Made by a program: the position numbers and the translations under genes
In this document: piece by piece, positions 21,991 to 33,580 of the stretch
How the letters are laid out: each line of letters starts with the position of its first letter
How positions within the stretch are numbered: the stretch's first letter is position 1
The notes under the pieces: generated by a model
Told to the model about the DNA's origin: nothing
Database searches by the model: none
Seen by the model: only the letters and a program-made list of their open reading frames with translations
Assembly: GCA_963680875.1 (NCBI GenBank)
Contig: OY804575.1
Span: 104,029,505-104,093,504 of the forward strand
DNA: 64,000 bases
Reading direction: 5' to 3'
Source: Bathymodiolus brooksi
Lineage: Eukaryota > Mollusca > Bivalvia > Mytilida > Modiolidae

Positions 21991-22685
21991 CACATTAGAA
22001 GTTAATTTGCCTATTGAAATGACGTCTCATGATCCATATAAAATAACCTTACATTTGTATGTGCAATGTTTGGTTTATTGACAACGACCAACAATACGGG
22101 AATGGTTGGATTTTTCGTTGGACATGCTGTGTTCAAACCTTTTAGATGGTTGAAGTTGGAGTTACTATTTTGTTTTCTAAGATATTATGATACCAAGTGT
22201 GATGAGTAGTTTTCTTGTTCTCGGAAATCATAGTCGGTGTGATGAAAATTGTGGAGTTAGCGGACTTTACGAGTATGTACTGTTTTGACTGTTTTAGGAC
22301 GGCAATAGTTTACATAACAGGTGAGTGATTTTACCAACGTTATAAAGTTGATAGCAGCTAGTCAGACCATTGCTAATACTTTGTTTCTTTATGGTGCTAT
22401 GGGTGTTACAATAATTGTAGGAATAGTCAAAAACCCCACCATTGTGCTGATTGGTCAGCATCATCATGTTATACAGTTGATTGTGGTGTGGTGTGATATC
22501 AAAAACATAATACTTCCCTTCGTAATGTGTTGCAGGTTTACTGACTTTGAAATACGTCTGCACCATATGAAAATCTTAATCGGATTTAGTGGGATCAAAT
22601 TCAGCACAGTGGTAACCGATATTTTAATTAGATAAAATGAAAATTGGTGTTTATCTTTGGGAAAATGTTATATTCCCTTTACATA
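21991..22685. other. Non-genic stretch
   Basis: AT-rich. Both strands have short open frames, but none has a recognisable motif or codon pattern. Confidence 0.5.
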
Positions 22686-22689
22686 ACAG

Positions 22690-22942
22690 AGGGTCGTCGT
22701 GGATCGTAAGGTAGTTGGATTTATAACTACCTATGTAATCAGTGCCTATCATCACTGATGTTGTGAGTTCGAATCTCGATCAGGGTGAGGTGTACAACAT
22801 TATGTGATAAAGTTTGTCAGTGACTTGCGACAAGTCGGTGGTTTTCTCCGGGTCCTCCGGTTTCCTCCACCAATAAAACTGACCGCCACGATATAAATGA
22901 AATATTGTTGAAAGTGGCGTTAAACGCCACCAATTAAACAAA
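22690..22942 (+). mobile_element. SINE-1 copy, near full length
   Basis: GGGTCGTCGTGGATCG, CTACCTATGTAATCAGTGCC, GTGAGTTCGAATCTCG, TTGCGACAAGTCGGTGG, CTGACCGCCACGATATAAAT and GTTGAAAGTGGCGTTAAAC are all in order. This is one of the best-preserved copies. Confidence 0.9.
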
Positions 22943-23034
22943 CAAACTGTATATAGCAGAACTATGACAGTTGTTTCTTAAGAATTGTTGTTACTGGTCT
23001 GAGGCAAATATTTCGGACTTATCCCTTATATAAA

Positions 23035-23225
23035 CTTTAGAGAAACCCGAAGGCGCAATCAAGAATGGACAATACAGAGACACCCGCAACACTGTGCACA
23101 CAAAGACACAGGACGAAGATAAACAAAACAAAGCAAAAAAACACAACTGAACACAGAAAAAGATGAGCAAGACGAACCCCACCAAATATCTTGTTTTAAT
23201 GGTAGCAGTGAAATGACCCCACATG
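23035..23225 (-). mobile_element. R3-type copy, reverse
   Basis: GCAATCAAGAATGGACAATA, ACACAGGACGAAGATAAAC and GACGAACCCCACCAAATATC match the family. Confidence 0.65.
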
Positions 23226-23944
23226 CTACAACGTCACCATTTTATACACTTGACTTATACTACAATTCTGCTTTCTATCTCACTAATGCTGCGTTAGCAT
23301 ATTTATCTACATGTACGGTAAAGTAATAAAAAAAAAACAATGTTCTGTATGCCCGATATGAAAACTAAATACACTACAATTTCTCATAGTTGACGGACTA
23401 CTAGCTAGCTAGCTAGTATATGCCGAGTGTAGATCGTTACTTTTAGAATTAGAAAATGAAATTTGCTAAGTAGTCATAAACATATATTTTGTATATAAAA
23501 TTAATGATCGTCGTGAGAGACAGGTGTAAATCTAATCAACAATGCACATACAATAAAACTTAAACATGTATCAACCATTATCAAATATAGCGCTGCAAGA
23601 TAAACACACTTATGATGATCTATTAGTGCAAAGCGAAAATATTTTTGAAACCAAAATTTAAGGTGGTACCATACACTTCAGGTAAAATTTGATCTGCTCG
23701 TTTTATTTTCTTATTTTTTTCTTGGCAGTGTGTTTGAATATATCCACTGTAATAAATATCAAGATTTTAACAAATTCCAACCAACAGACTCAGAGCTATA
23801 AATTCACTAGCCACATAGCAGCTTTTCTCTCTGTGGTTTTGATCACCGAGATGCTTGAAATCTGCATACAAACATCATATGATCAAAACGTTCAACTGAT
23901 TTTAAAGAGTTATCTCCCTGTAGTGTATGGTACCCCTTTAAGAA

Positions 23945-24125
23945 ACGTTTGGAGATAACAAAGTTGTAATCAGAAGCCGTTAATCGAAGAAGGACATACA
24001 ACACAATGACCAAAAGAAAAAGTACAATAGAACAAAAAATTGTCTACAAAACATTACACAGAAAATTAAAGATGGAGAAGCACGAACCCCACTAAAAACC
24101 TAGGGTGAATTCAGGTACTCCGGAA
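23945..24125 (-). mobile_element. R3 copy, reverse
   Basis: GTAATCAGAAGCCGTTAATC, AATGACCAAAAGAAAAAGTA, GAACCCCACTAAAAACC and TCCGGAAGG. Confidence 0.7.
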
Positions 24126-25175
24126 GGGAAATTATTATATTTAATTTCCTGACAATAACTTGAAACTATACAGTGAAGTTGGTGTTTAATGTTTATGTAA
24201 AAATAAAAGTTAAGGACATAACATTTAAAAAAAAACCTGGGCAAGTTCATATGAAGAACATGATGCTTTGTAAAATAATCAAAACCCTCTCATGTTATGC
24301 ATGACCAGACAATGAGCCACTACTACTAGGTAAAGTGGTGAAAACTAAACAGTCGTCATCTTCTTTGGTTAAAATGACATTAAAAAAAATGGATTTATAC
24401 TTTAATGGACTATGATAAAACTATACTTTACAAATTTGAAATTGTATTGTTCCTTCTAATTTCGTATAGGAATAGCTTTTTTAAGTTTATTCCCTTTCGT
24501 GAATGATAACGTCTTCAATGCATCAAAGTGGTTGCTCTGTATTAACGGTACCAAACATAACGGAGGTTAAGAGAATTAATATGTATTTAATCATATTATA
24601 TCTTTATCAATTATTTTACTGTTCTGATACAATACAGTGACGAATTTCTAAAATATTTTAGTGTTACGTTTCAATATTTTTTTTTTCAAATATCGATAAT
24701 TAATTGGTAATTCTGTATACCCGACAATAATTCCATGGACGTCGTCAATATGATCATTTTACTGATGTAAGATGTTATTAAAAAAAATTATAAATTTCTA
24801 AGTGGATAAATCGTTTGCCTTTAACGAAATAAGTTCCTGCCAACGGAAAGTGGCAGTAAATATTCTATATAAGATCACTACAAACTCACTTTTATGTTGA
24901 AAAGTATCGTTTAAAAGCACAATCAGTTCTTGGCAGTCATGATTAGTAGTCATAAGCACATAATATGTATACATAGCTCCTTAACCTGTATGTCGGATGT
25001 CAATAATATTTACGCATGATTTGAAGTAAATAATGTTAGGTGCCTGAATATTACAAGTGTCTTGTAACAAGGACAGTCTATAGTTGCTTCGAACAAGCAT
25101 GAACATAACAATCATGCGCTCTGTGTTTATATCTCACAGTAAGAGTCGTATTTTGTGACACCAAAAAAAGTTTTA
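24126..25175. other. Non-genic AT-rich stretch
   Basis: Nothing recognised on either strand. Confidence 0.5.
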
Positions 25176-25690
25176 AGATACCAAACGGGTATTTAGGAGT
25201 GGGGACAGAGGGTAGTCTTCTCCTTTCTCCCACCCCTCTCCCCTTTCTCCCACCCCTCTTCTCCTTTTTCCCACCCCTCTTCACCTTTCTCCCACCGGAA
25301 AAATAAATCTAACTATGAAAAAAAGTTTAAAAAAAAGTGTTGTTCATTCTTAACATAAAAATCTTGTAAATGTCTTGGTTTATTAAAATACGCCCTCGTC
25401 TCGTTTTTTGACATGACATGATAACTATTTCTTCTTGTTCAAATAATTCATGTATTTTTTCCGTGACTGTTATTGTATCTGTTTGTAATAAGCTAATTGT
25501 TAGTGTACTGTAAACGTCCTCATCTAAAATGTAATCATCGTCGGTTTCAAAACACGAAGATGGTGTGATTATGTTTCTCCTTTCTCCCATCCTTTCTCTC
25601 CTTTCTCCCACCCCCTTTCTCCTTTCTCCCACCCACTTTCTCCTTTTTCCCACCCCCTTTCTCTCTGTCTCCCTTCCCCCTGTCCTCCCC
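25176..25690. repeat. Two polypyrimidine tracts flanking a short open segment
   Basis: CTCCTTTCTCCCACCC-type repeats occupy 25,215-25,297 and 25,575-25,690. Strand asymmetry is complete (purine-only on the minus strand), so triplex formation is possible. The segment between has an open minus-strand frame (ETDDDYILDEDVYSTL) without a recognised domain; I do not call it a gene. Confidence 0.7.
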
Positions 25691-25870
25691 CTCATTTAGA
25701 AGCCTTATATTGAAGAAAGACAAACAATACAGTGACAAGAAAGGCCAAAGGGACAAACTATGATCTACAAAGCTCTACACAGAAAACTAAACACTAAACA
25801 ACACGAACCCCACTAAAAACCAGGGATGAACTTAGGTGCTCCGGAAGGGCAAGTGATTCTTAACGACACT
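25691..25870 (-). mobile_element. R3 copy, reverse
   Basis: GAAAGACAAACAATACAGTG, AGCTCTACACAGAAAACTAA, GAACCCCACTAAAAACCAGG and GGTGCTCCGGAAGG. Confidence 0.7.
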
Positions 25871-25959
25871 CGTCATCTTACTATTCAACGACACAAACAT
25901 CATCTGATATGGATATCGCTCACTGGTATATGTAAAAAAAAAATACAAATAACATAAAT

Positions 25960-26180
25960 AAAATATCAACATCCAACAAAATAAATGGGAGTAAAGACGA
26001 ACATCGTGTTTTGCGGAATTCGCAGCGGAGATTACAACAGGAAACTAAAAACAACAATACATGTAATTTGACATCATGAACTACACAAGCCCACTAAGAC
26101 AAGTAAAAAACGGGGACAAACTCAGGTGCTCCGGAAGTGTCAGCAGTTCCTGCTTCATTATAGACATACTGCTGATGCGC
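25960..26180 (-). mobile_element. R3-related copy, reverse
   Basis: ATGGGAGTAAAGACGAACAT, GACATCATGAAC, CTCAGGTGCTCCGGAAG and GCAGTTCCTGCTTCATTATA. Its 5' block resembles 19.18-19.30 kb. Confidence 0.6.
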
Positions 26181-26378
26181 AATGTGCGATTTATAACTAC
26201 ATTGTTGTATATCTAAAGTTTTTACTTCAGTAACCTCTGCAGTCAAAATGGCTTCCTATGGAATCTTAAACTTTTAAACTATTTACTACACTATCTGAAC
26301 TCTCATTCACTAAAGGTATGTTTTCATACGGTATGCATATTTAGGTCCTTATTTTCATTACAAACAAAAAGGTCGTTA

Positions 26379-27716
26379 TCAGTTCTTTGTTTTAAAAGTT
26401 TGAGGTTTGGCAGAGGAAGGATTCGTATTGTTGTGGTTGGTTATATTGTCGATCATTACTGCTAGAGGTTTATCAGAGGAAGGGTTCGTATTGTTGTGGT
26501 TAGCTATATTGTCGATCATTACTGTTTGAGGTTTGACAGCGGAAGGGTTCGTATTGTTGTGGTTGGTTATATTGTCGATCATTACTGCTAGAGGTTTATC
26601 AGAAGAAGTGTTCGTATTGTTGTGGTTGGTTATATTGTCGATCATTACTGTTTGAGGTTTGACAGCGGAAGGGTTCGTATTGTTGTGGTTGGTTATATTG
26701 TCGATCATTACTGCCAGAGGTTTATCAGAGGAAGGGTTCGTATTGTTGTGGTTGGTTATATTGTCGATCATTACTGCCAGAGGTTTAGCAGAGGAAGGGT
26801 TCGTATTGTTGTGGTTGGTTATATTGTCGATCATTACTGCTAGAGGTTTAGCAGAGGAAGGGTTCGTATTGTTGTGGTTGGTTATATTGTCGATCATTAC
26901 TACTAGAGGTTTATCAGAGGAAGGGTTCGTATTGTTGTGGTTAGCTATATTGTCGATCATTATTGTTTGAGGTTTGACAGCGGAAGGGTTCGTATTGTTG
27001 TGGTTGGTTATATTGTCGATCATTACTGCTAGAGGTTTATCAGAAGAAGTGTTCGTATTGTTGTGGTTGGTTATATTGTCGATCATTACTGTTTGAGGTT
27101 TGACAGCGGAAGGGTTCGTATTGTTGTGGTTGGTTATATTGTCGATCATTACTGCCAGAGGTTTATCAGAGGAAGGGTTCGTATTGTTGTGGTTGGTTAT
27201 ATTGTCGATCATTACTGCTAGAGGTTTAGCAGAGGAAGGGTTCGTATTGTTGTGGTTGGTTATATTGTCGATCATTACTGCCAGAGGTTTAGCAGAGGAA
27301 GGATTCGTATTGTTGTGGTTGGTTATATTGTCGATCATTACTGCTAGAGGTTTATCAGAGGAAGGGTTCGTATTGTTGTGGTTGGTTATATTGTCGATCA
27401 TTACTGCCAGAGGTTTATCAGAGGAAGGGTTCGTATTGTTGTGGTTGGTTATATTGTCGATCATTACTGCCAGAGGTTTATCAGAGGAAGGGTTCGTATT
27501 GTTGTGGTTGGTTATATTGTCGATCATTACTGCTAGAGGTTTATCAGAGGAAGGATTCGTATTGTTGTGGTTGGTTATATTGTCGATCATTACTGCTAGA
27601 GGTTTATCAGAGGAAGGATTCGTATTGTTGTGGTTGGTTATATTGTCGATCATTACTGCTAGAGGTTTAGCAGAGAAAGTGTTCGTATTGTTGTGGTTGG
27701 TTATATTGTCGATCAT
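26379..27716 (-). CDS. Doubtful 445-codon open frame through the 63-bp array
   Basis: The minus strand is open for 21 repeats of a 21-residue unit (MIDNITNHNNTNPSSDKPLA and variants), ending FKTKN and stop. Each unit carries Asn-rich sequons (NIT, NNT), so a secreted glycoprotein repeat is conceivable. Against this, two plus-strand frames are also open over long parts of the array because 63 is divisible by 3. Substitutions between units are about as often amino-acid-changing as silent. The upstream copies are broken, and no signal peptide or splice context was seen. I regard it as probably non-coding. Confidence 0.2.
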   Translation of the reverse strand: MIDNITNHNNTNTFSAKPLAVMIDNITNHNNTNPSSDKPLAVMIDNITNHNNTNPSSDKPLAVMIDNITNHNNTNPSSDKPLAVMIDNITNHNNTNPSSDKPLAVMIDNITNHNNTNPSSDKPLAVMIDNITNHNNTNPSSAKPLAVMIDNITNHNNTNPSSAKPLAVMIDNITNHNNTNPSSDKPLAVMIDNITNHNNTNPSAVKPQTVMIDNITNHNNTNTSSDKPLAVMIDNITNHNNTNPSAVKPQTIMIDNIANHNNTNPSSDKPLVVMIDNITNHNNTNPSSAKPLAVMIDNITNHNNTNPSSAKPLAVMIDNITNHNNTNPSSDKPLAVMIDNITNHNNTNPSAVKPQTVMIDNITNHNNTNTSSDKPLAVMIDNITNHNNTNPSAVKPQTVMIDNIANHNNTNPSSDKPLAVMIDNITNHNNTNPSSAKPQTFKTKN

Positions 27717-27955
27717 TACTGTTTGAGGTTTGACAGAGGAAGGGTTCGTATTGTTTGGCTATAATGTCGACCAGAACTGTTTTATTCTTCAAATTCAATA
27801 CAAAAAAGGTTTAACAGAGGGTGTTTCGTATTGTTGTGGTTGGCTGTAATTTCGATAATTACTATTTTACTTCTCAAATTAAAGAATAACAGTTTGACAG
27901 GGGAGTGATTCGTACTGTTGTGGTGGACGATATTGTCGACCAATACTGTTATTTT
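26398..27955. repeat. 63-bp minisatellite, about 21 homogeneous copies plus decayed flank
   Basis: Unit: GAGGTTTATCAGAGGAAGGG, TTCGTATTGTTGTGGTTGG, TTATATTGTCGATCATTACT, then GCTA. Two sub-types alternate irregularly (TTATCAGAGGAAGG versus TTGACAGCGGAAGG). From about 27,735 to 27,955 there are longer, strongly diverged copies. This gives a homogenised core with an older decayed edge. Confidence 0.97.
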
Positions 27956-28423
27956 TTTTTATTTACAAACATACAGCTCAAGTAACGAAAGATCATGTGA
28001 ATAAAAAAAAACAGAAAATTACACCGTCCAAAAAGTTCAAAAAATTAATCATTATGTTAGCATAATGAATAATGTATCATATAATGATACCGTTAGTAAG
28101 TATAAAATTATTTTCACAAACAACTGCTTCCAAAATATTTTAATCATTGACAAATTAAATTGAAGATGTTGGAGCGAGTATATTTCCAAGTTTAAAATAC
28201 CACATATAATTTTACTTACCTTGTACATATTCAAAACCAATTGAACAAATATAGAATTTGATACAAAGCATCTTATCATATTCCATAATAAGTATCAAAT
28301 TGATGTTACAGTAACGAAGATGTTGAGAAATTAACAACAAATATATGACGTAGAGCCATATAGAAAACAGTATCGATATAATAGCATGCGGAAGCACGAG
28401 GTAGTCTAGCATCTAATAATTTA

Positions 28424-28790
28424 ATTTAATTTGAATATTTCAATCTGATTGGCTAATCCTCCTAGAGAAAATTTTGGCTATACTTGATAACCTGGGTTGG
28501 TATTGTGACGTCACCAACGTGTTCATCCGCCAACGACAAATTCAAATAGTCACATGCATTAATCGTAATTAAAATCGAGGAATCATTAAACTTTGTTGTT
28601 AAAAATTAAATTATAAGGAATATTTGAAATTGTTGAAAAAGTTATACTTGCATAACCTGGTTTGGGTCAGCTTACGCTTTTCATAAAAGCGGTTTATTAA
28701 GCGTAAACTGACCCAAACCAGGTTATACAGTATAACCTGTTCAAAAATTTCAAGTATTCCTTAAATATCTAAGATTGATTACCTAATTGA
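28424..28790. mobile_element. Hairpin MITE, copy 1 (family HP-1)
   Basis: A unique-looking 190-bp head (GAATATTTCAATCTGATTGG, GATAACCTGGGTTGGTATTG, a CRE palindrome TGACGTCA) is followed by a palindrome at about 28,614-28,774. The arm reads CATAACCTGGTTTGGGTCAG and its complement follows CGGTTTATTAAGCG. A second copy lies at 52,743-53,185. The element is non-coding and would fold into a long hairpin. Confidence 0.85.
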
Positions 28791-28954
28791 CATGGTTCAT
28801 TACATTTATTTCTTACTGAAATTTACAGTTTCTACACAATTTTCAAATTAAAAAAAAAAAGTAATTGATATACAAAAATATAGATTAACATTACGTTCTA
28901 AATATATGGTTTTATCCTTTTAATGTTTCTTTAATTTGTACATATAATCTGTTT

Positions 28955-29052
28955 GTTTTATAGACAAGTATGTTTTATAGACAAGTATGTTTTATAGACA
29001 AGTATGTTTTATTTGTACATATAATCCATTTGTTTTATAGACAAGTATGTTT
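28955..29052. repeat. 17-bp direct repeat, four copies
   Basis: TTTTATAGACAAGTATG is repeated three times in tandem and once more after a short spacer. Confidence 0.9.
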
Positions 29053-30470
29053 TATTTCTAATGGTCTTGTAGGTGTCTTAAGTTAATATAAAATTTGTTC
29101 ACGCCACAATATATAGCTGAAATAATGTTAAGGTTGGCGTTAAACACCAATTAATCAATAAGTTTCTACATAATGTAATTATTATTCAAACCAAGTTTCA
29201 TCTGTCTCAGGCGTAATAGGTAACCGATTTTGTTTATTTATTCCGTGTGGTATTTTTGCTAGATAACTTTGCTATATAACTGATTATTTTGTAAGAGTGT
29301 CATAAATGTTGTTAAGGAGGAATTCAGACATGAACGACACTTAATTATTACAAGACGACAAAAAAGATCAGAGCAGTTACTTGTACAATTGTCTATATTG
29401 TCACATTCTTACTAATTGAAGCTTTTAAGACATCATCACAGAGAATATTTCTCTTAGATCTTATATTAACAAGAAAGACAATTTTGATTTATGTTGGAAG
29501 ACATGAAGTTTTTAACTAATTTGGTGAGAGAAAAAAATCTTCGCTATCATTTCTATCAATAGATTGTACTCATTAATGTTATTTAATTTATTTTAACATC
29601 GAATTTCCTTTGTAATTGCTTACATTGTACATCGTGTGCACAACTTAAATGAGATTGGTCTTTAACATGCGTTTCGTATTGATTTATATGCGAGCTTAAG
29701 CGAGCTCTTTATGGTATAATATGTGTACTTAGGATTTTTTAACAAACATGGTTGAACATACCATCGAAGAAAAAAAAATTCTACACTTTGTAAACACCGG
29801 TTTCCGTGTAACACACTAACACACTCAATTAATGAAGATCTTCTTCACATAAAGCGCAAAGGTGATCCTGAAGTCTCGTACCCTCTCTCGTACGTCAGAT
29901 ACCACTGAAACCCGGAACCTGTGTGTAATAAAAGTCATTTTGTTAGCTTGTTTTACTTATATTGATATTTTTTAATTTATTAAATCTCTTCTGACATACT
30001 GACAACATTTTTTGTTTCTACGTGGAAGTTAACATTTGAGATTTCGTAAGGAACGATAACTACAATAAAGGAACGACAGCTCGATTGAATGAGACTAGAT
30101 TCGGCCCTAAAAAAAAGTCGTCCCCAATATATCTCGGCCCAAAAAATCTCGACACTTTTTGATGCACTGGATGAGCGTGAAATTGCCAGATAATTTTCAG
30201 ATGCGCGAGCATTCATGGCCGTGTCGGTTTCATATTATCAAGTATACAATACTGAACATTATTATATAGATAGGTGTGAATTATGGGGATCTATCCGTGA
30301 AATAAATTCCGGTATTTCACATGTGAAATATCTTCTTTTTTATTCGTCGGAAGTACTTTTACACAACTATACGTGTGGTGGTTACGTCCCTTGTTGTGTT
30401 ACGGTGAATACACATACGATTGTAAACTGAAAAAATTCCCTGAAATGTTATTGACGACTTTGGCACATAA
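29053..30470. other. Non-genic AT-rich stretch
   Basis: A short SINE-tail-like piece sits at 29,120-29,160 (GGCGTTAAACACCAATTAAT). Nothing else was recognised. Confidence 0.5.
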
Positions 30471-30476
30471 CCAACA

Positions 30477-30493
30477 TGACGTCATTGACGTCA
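30477..30493. promoter_or_regulatory. Pair of perfect CRE palindromes
   Basis: TGACGTCA occurs at 30,477-30,484 and 30,486-30,493, one base apart, so both lie on nearly the same helical face. No gene start was recognised nearby, so activity is unproven. Confidence 0.5.
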
Positions 30494-30794
30494 TATGAAG
30501 CAGTCGAGAAACCTTTGTTTCACCCCATTATTATTTTGCATGAACCATAGCGATTTACCTACGAAATGAATTTTCATAAAGGAGAGGGCACGCTGATCGG
30601 GGATCCATTATTACGATGTTGCGTTTTTTAACAGAAAATGGCCGCAACAGAAGCAATTCTCGCCAAAAGGAAAGAAAAACGACATTTTAGAAAATTAAAA
30701 CCCTTTCTTAACCCTTTGGATGCCAAGCCCTTTTCACGGATCAGTGCCAAAGGACTTTTTTCAAATTTGTTTACCGTGACGTATCAGTGTAAAA

Positions 30795-31215
30795 CGTCAG
30801 AGTACATGACCTAATGTAAAATTGCACACACGTTTTTTGACTTTGTGGGGTGTAAATTGTAATGTAAAATTACACACACGTGTGTAGACTTTGTGGGTTG
30901 TAAATTTACAATGTAAAATTACACACACGTGTTTAGACTTTGTGGGTTGTAAATTTACAATGTAAAATTACACACACGTGTTTTGACTTTGTGGGTTGTA
31001 AATTTACAATGTAAAATTGCACAATCTTTTTTCAGACCTTAATGGGTAAAATAGAAAATTACTGACGTATTTAAAACAAAAACTTTTTGTGTCTAATGTA
31101 AAATTGTACACTTGTTTTTTTCCCACACTTTATTGAATCTAATCATGTAAAATTGCATGCGCGTTTATCACACTTTAAATGATGAAATAAATGTAAAATT
31201 TGACTTACGCTTTTG
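30795..31215. repeat. About 49-bp tandem repeat with CACGTG in the core copies
   Basis: Eight occurrences of ATGTAAAATT lie between 30,812 and 31,200. The central ones (30,861, 30,911, 30,960) are nearly identical over about 49 bp: AATGTAAAATTACACACACG, then TGTTTAGACTTTGTGGG. The three central units contain CACGTG; outer units are diverged. Confidence 0.9.
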
Positions 31216-31227
31216 CCCTAACAAAAT

Positions 31228-31490
31228 ACAAGTCGTGGTCGTGATCTTATGTTAGTTGGATATTTTTTTCATAACTAGCTATGCAATCACTGCCTATCAC
31301 TACTAACGCTGGGAGTTCGAATCCCACTCAGGCGAGGTGTACTCGATACAACATTATGTGATAAAGTTTTTCGGTGACTTCCGGTAGGTTGATGGTTTCC
31401 CCCGGGTACTCCGGTTTCCTCCACCAAAAAAAACCTGACCACCACGATATAACTTAAATATTGTTGAAAGTGACGTTAAATACCATAACT
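31228..31490 (+). mobile_element. SINE-1 copy
   Basis: AGTCGTGGTCGTGATC, GGGAGTTCGAATCCCACTC, GGCGAGGTGTACTCG, CTCCGGTTTCCTCCACC and TGACGTTAAATACCATAAC. Confidence 0.85.
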
Positions 31491-31499
31491 CTCTGTTAT

Positions 31500-32510
31500 A
31501 TATATCAACATTGAATAACAAATAGTATGGAGGAAGCATGGTAAATATTCACATGTAAAGTTGAAAGAATCGACATAAATGACATGAGTATCTGTCTAGT
31601 CCAGCTCCCAAGTAATGAGCGTTGGATTTTAACCTTATATATGAGAAAGTTCAACAAAGATATATAACAGTTTAATTATTGCCTGTGATCTGTGGGTTTT
31701 TTTTCACCCGTTAAGTTTTGTTCTTTCAACACGTTAATCTATCCATCTAAAACATATATATTGACAAAAGCGATGAATTGTCAATATTTTTAATATGTTT
31801 CTTAAAGTTCAATGCCGATACAAGCACATGGCATGAACCACTTTATTACATCTCGAGCATATAGTGATTGCTCTAGAGCGTATGTTTGGTGTAGTACAGA
31901 AAATACAGTTTCACTGTTTCCCCTTTCCAAAACGTACAAGTCTATTTCTGTTGCCTTGATTAACTCGCTGGCGCCGCCTGATAACATTATCAACAGATAA
32001 TGCTTGAACAATAGATTGAGTGAACTTTATTCATCTGTATTTTGTTGATATAAAATATACGCATTCTATGTAGAATATGCAAGCTAAAAAAAATAAGCGT
32101 CTTAGGGACTTTTACCTAAGAACTTTGAAAGCATACATTTAATACAAGTACTGAAGTAATATCAAAGTAGAATCAATAAAAAAAACACATAAATGAGGGT
32201 GTCTTCTTCCACGTCCGCGGGTTTTTTTATCGAGCGCGAAAGTAATGAGCAATTCGGGAAATAACAATTTTGTGCACCGTACAGGACTAGTGTAATCCCA
32301 CTAATTCAAAGATCCAGTTAAAAAGATGTATGATAGTACCTAAAATACAAGATGAATCCCTACAATGTTAGATGAAAAATAAACCCTTTTAGATATGTCA
32401 AAATACAGAAGGTTAGAAGAAAACTTTGATTATGTCGGGAGGACCTTTTTAAGTAGGTTTACGCATTGACAATAGCGCCATATGTAAGTACATACCCTAG
32501 ACCCAGGCCC
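31500..32510. other. Non-genic AT-rich stretch
   Basis: Nothing recognised on either strand. Confidence 0.5.
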
Positions 32511-32512
32511 AC

Positions 32513-32860
32513 TGAGGGGGGGGGGGGGGGGGCAGCCGGGGCAGCGGCCTGGGGCCCATGAGTTTAGGGGCCATGTACATATACTTAGTGATTTTCAACT
32601 TATAAATGCATATTAAATTAATCAAATGAGATTGCTTGGGCTCCCCTAAGAACAACCATTGACACTGGCAGATCGAGGGATGCAGGTGGAGGGGCCCCAC
32701 TAATTTTTTATTTAAGGGCTCTGAAATATGTAGGCCTAAGTGATTTGCTATAGACAAATACATAGGAAATGGGGTCCCAGGCTAAGTCCCTAAGAAATAC
32801 CTCTGAGAGTAGCAGATCGAGGATTGCAGGAGGAGGGGCTCAATAATGGTGAGTAGACAT
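32513..32860. repeat. G-rich tract and a degenerate internal duplication
   Basis: About 18 consecutive G at 32,515-32,532 are followed by CAGCCGGGGCAGCGGCCTGG. Two diverged repeats follow, each with AGCAGATCGAGG or GGCAGATCGAGG and then GCAGG and a GGAGGGGC block (about 32,635-32,700 and 32,765-32,850). The look is of a decayed DNA transposon end. The sequence CTTGGCGGCCCTGCC at 34,626 may be its other end, split by the foldback element. Confidence 0.5.
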
Positions 32861-33580
32861 GATCAGACTTTTGTTAAACTCAATTGATTCCGTTCAGGTG
32901 ACCCTTTATCTTTTTTTATTTATTAATTTCACTTCGTCAGTCACCACATTGTCATTGTCAAACATTGTAACATACAAATTAAACAAGTTATAATCAAGGT
33001 ATGCTGAGCTAGTCGGTACAAAAGATGTCGAGAGAGAGACTGAGAGAGATAAAAAAAAAAAAAAAAAGGATGTCATCTCGGACACGCACAAGTCAACTGA
33101 CCAAAGTAGGCCTACAATAGTTGTTGGTATCAAAAGAAGTTTCTACCAAATTTTGGTATATTGACTTCAGTTTAGCTTTAAACTGATTAATATCCTTATG
33201 GAGGCAAGTGGGTAAAACGAGGCACGAGGGTTCCTCTTGGTAATTTTTCCAAAACCTGGGAATCTTATCTGAGTAACATTTTCTGCTGAAATTGTTTTTA
33301 CACTATGCTTTTTCAAATAAAAATGTTGTAGACTTAGACTAAAACGTGTACTTATTCAGCTGCCTAGGGTATTAAATTAGTGCAGATATGTTTTATATTT
33401 GGTTGTCGATAAAATAATTTGACTATTGTTTTTAGTTTATAAAAATACATCTATTAATAAATGTACCACATCATTATAATTAATGGTCCAGACAAATAAA
33501 CAAGTAGAAAGCTGTTTTCTAAATCACAATTCATCAATTCGCTGTACCGATTCCTTCCTTATGACACCGTGGTGGACTTA

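Noticed and set aside
23400..23417. CTAGCTAGCTAGCTAG palindromic run
   Set aside because: Short simple repeat with no context suggesting function.
25327..25695. 122-codon minus-strand frame
   Set aside because: Its first third is the purine-rich tract; the rest shows no recognised domain and no splice or start context.
26622..27726. Plus-strand hydrophobic repeat frames (LVILSIITARGLSEEG)
   Set aside because: Mirror of the minus-strand array frame; a 63-bp period keeps several frames open at once.
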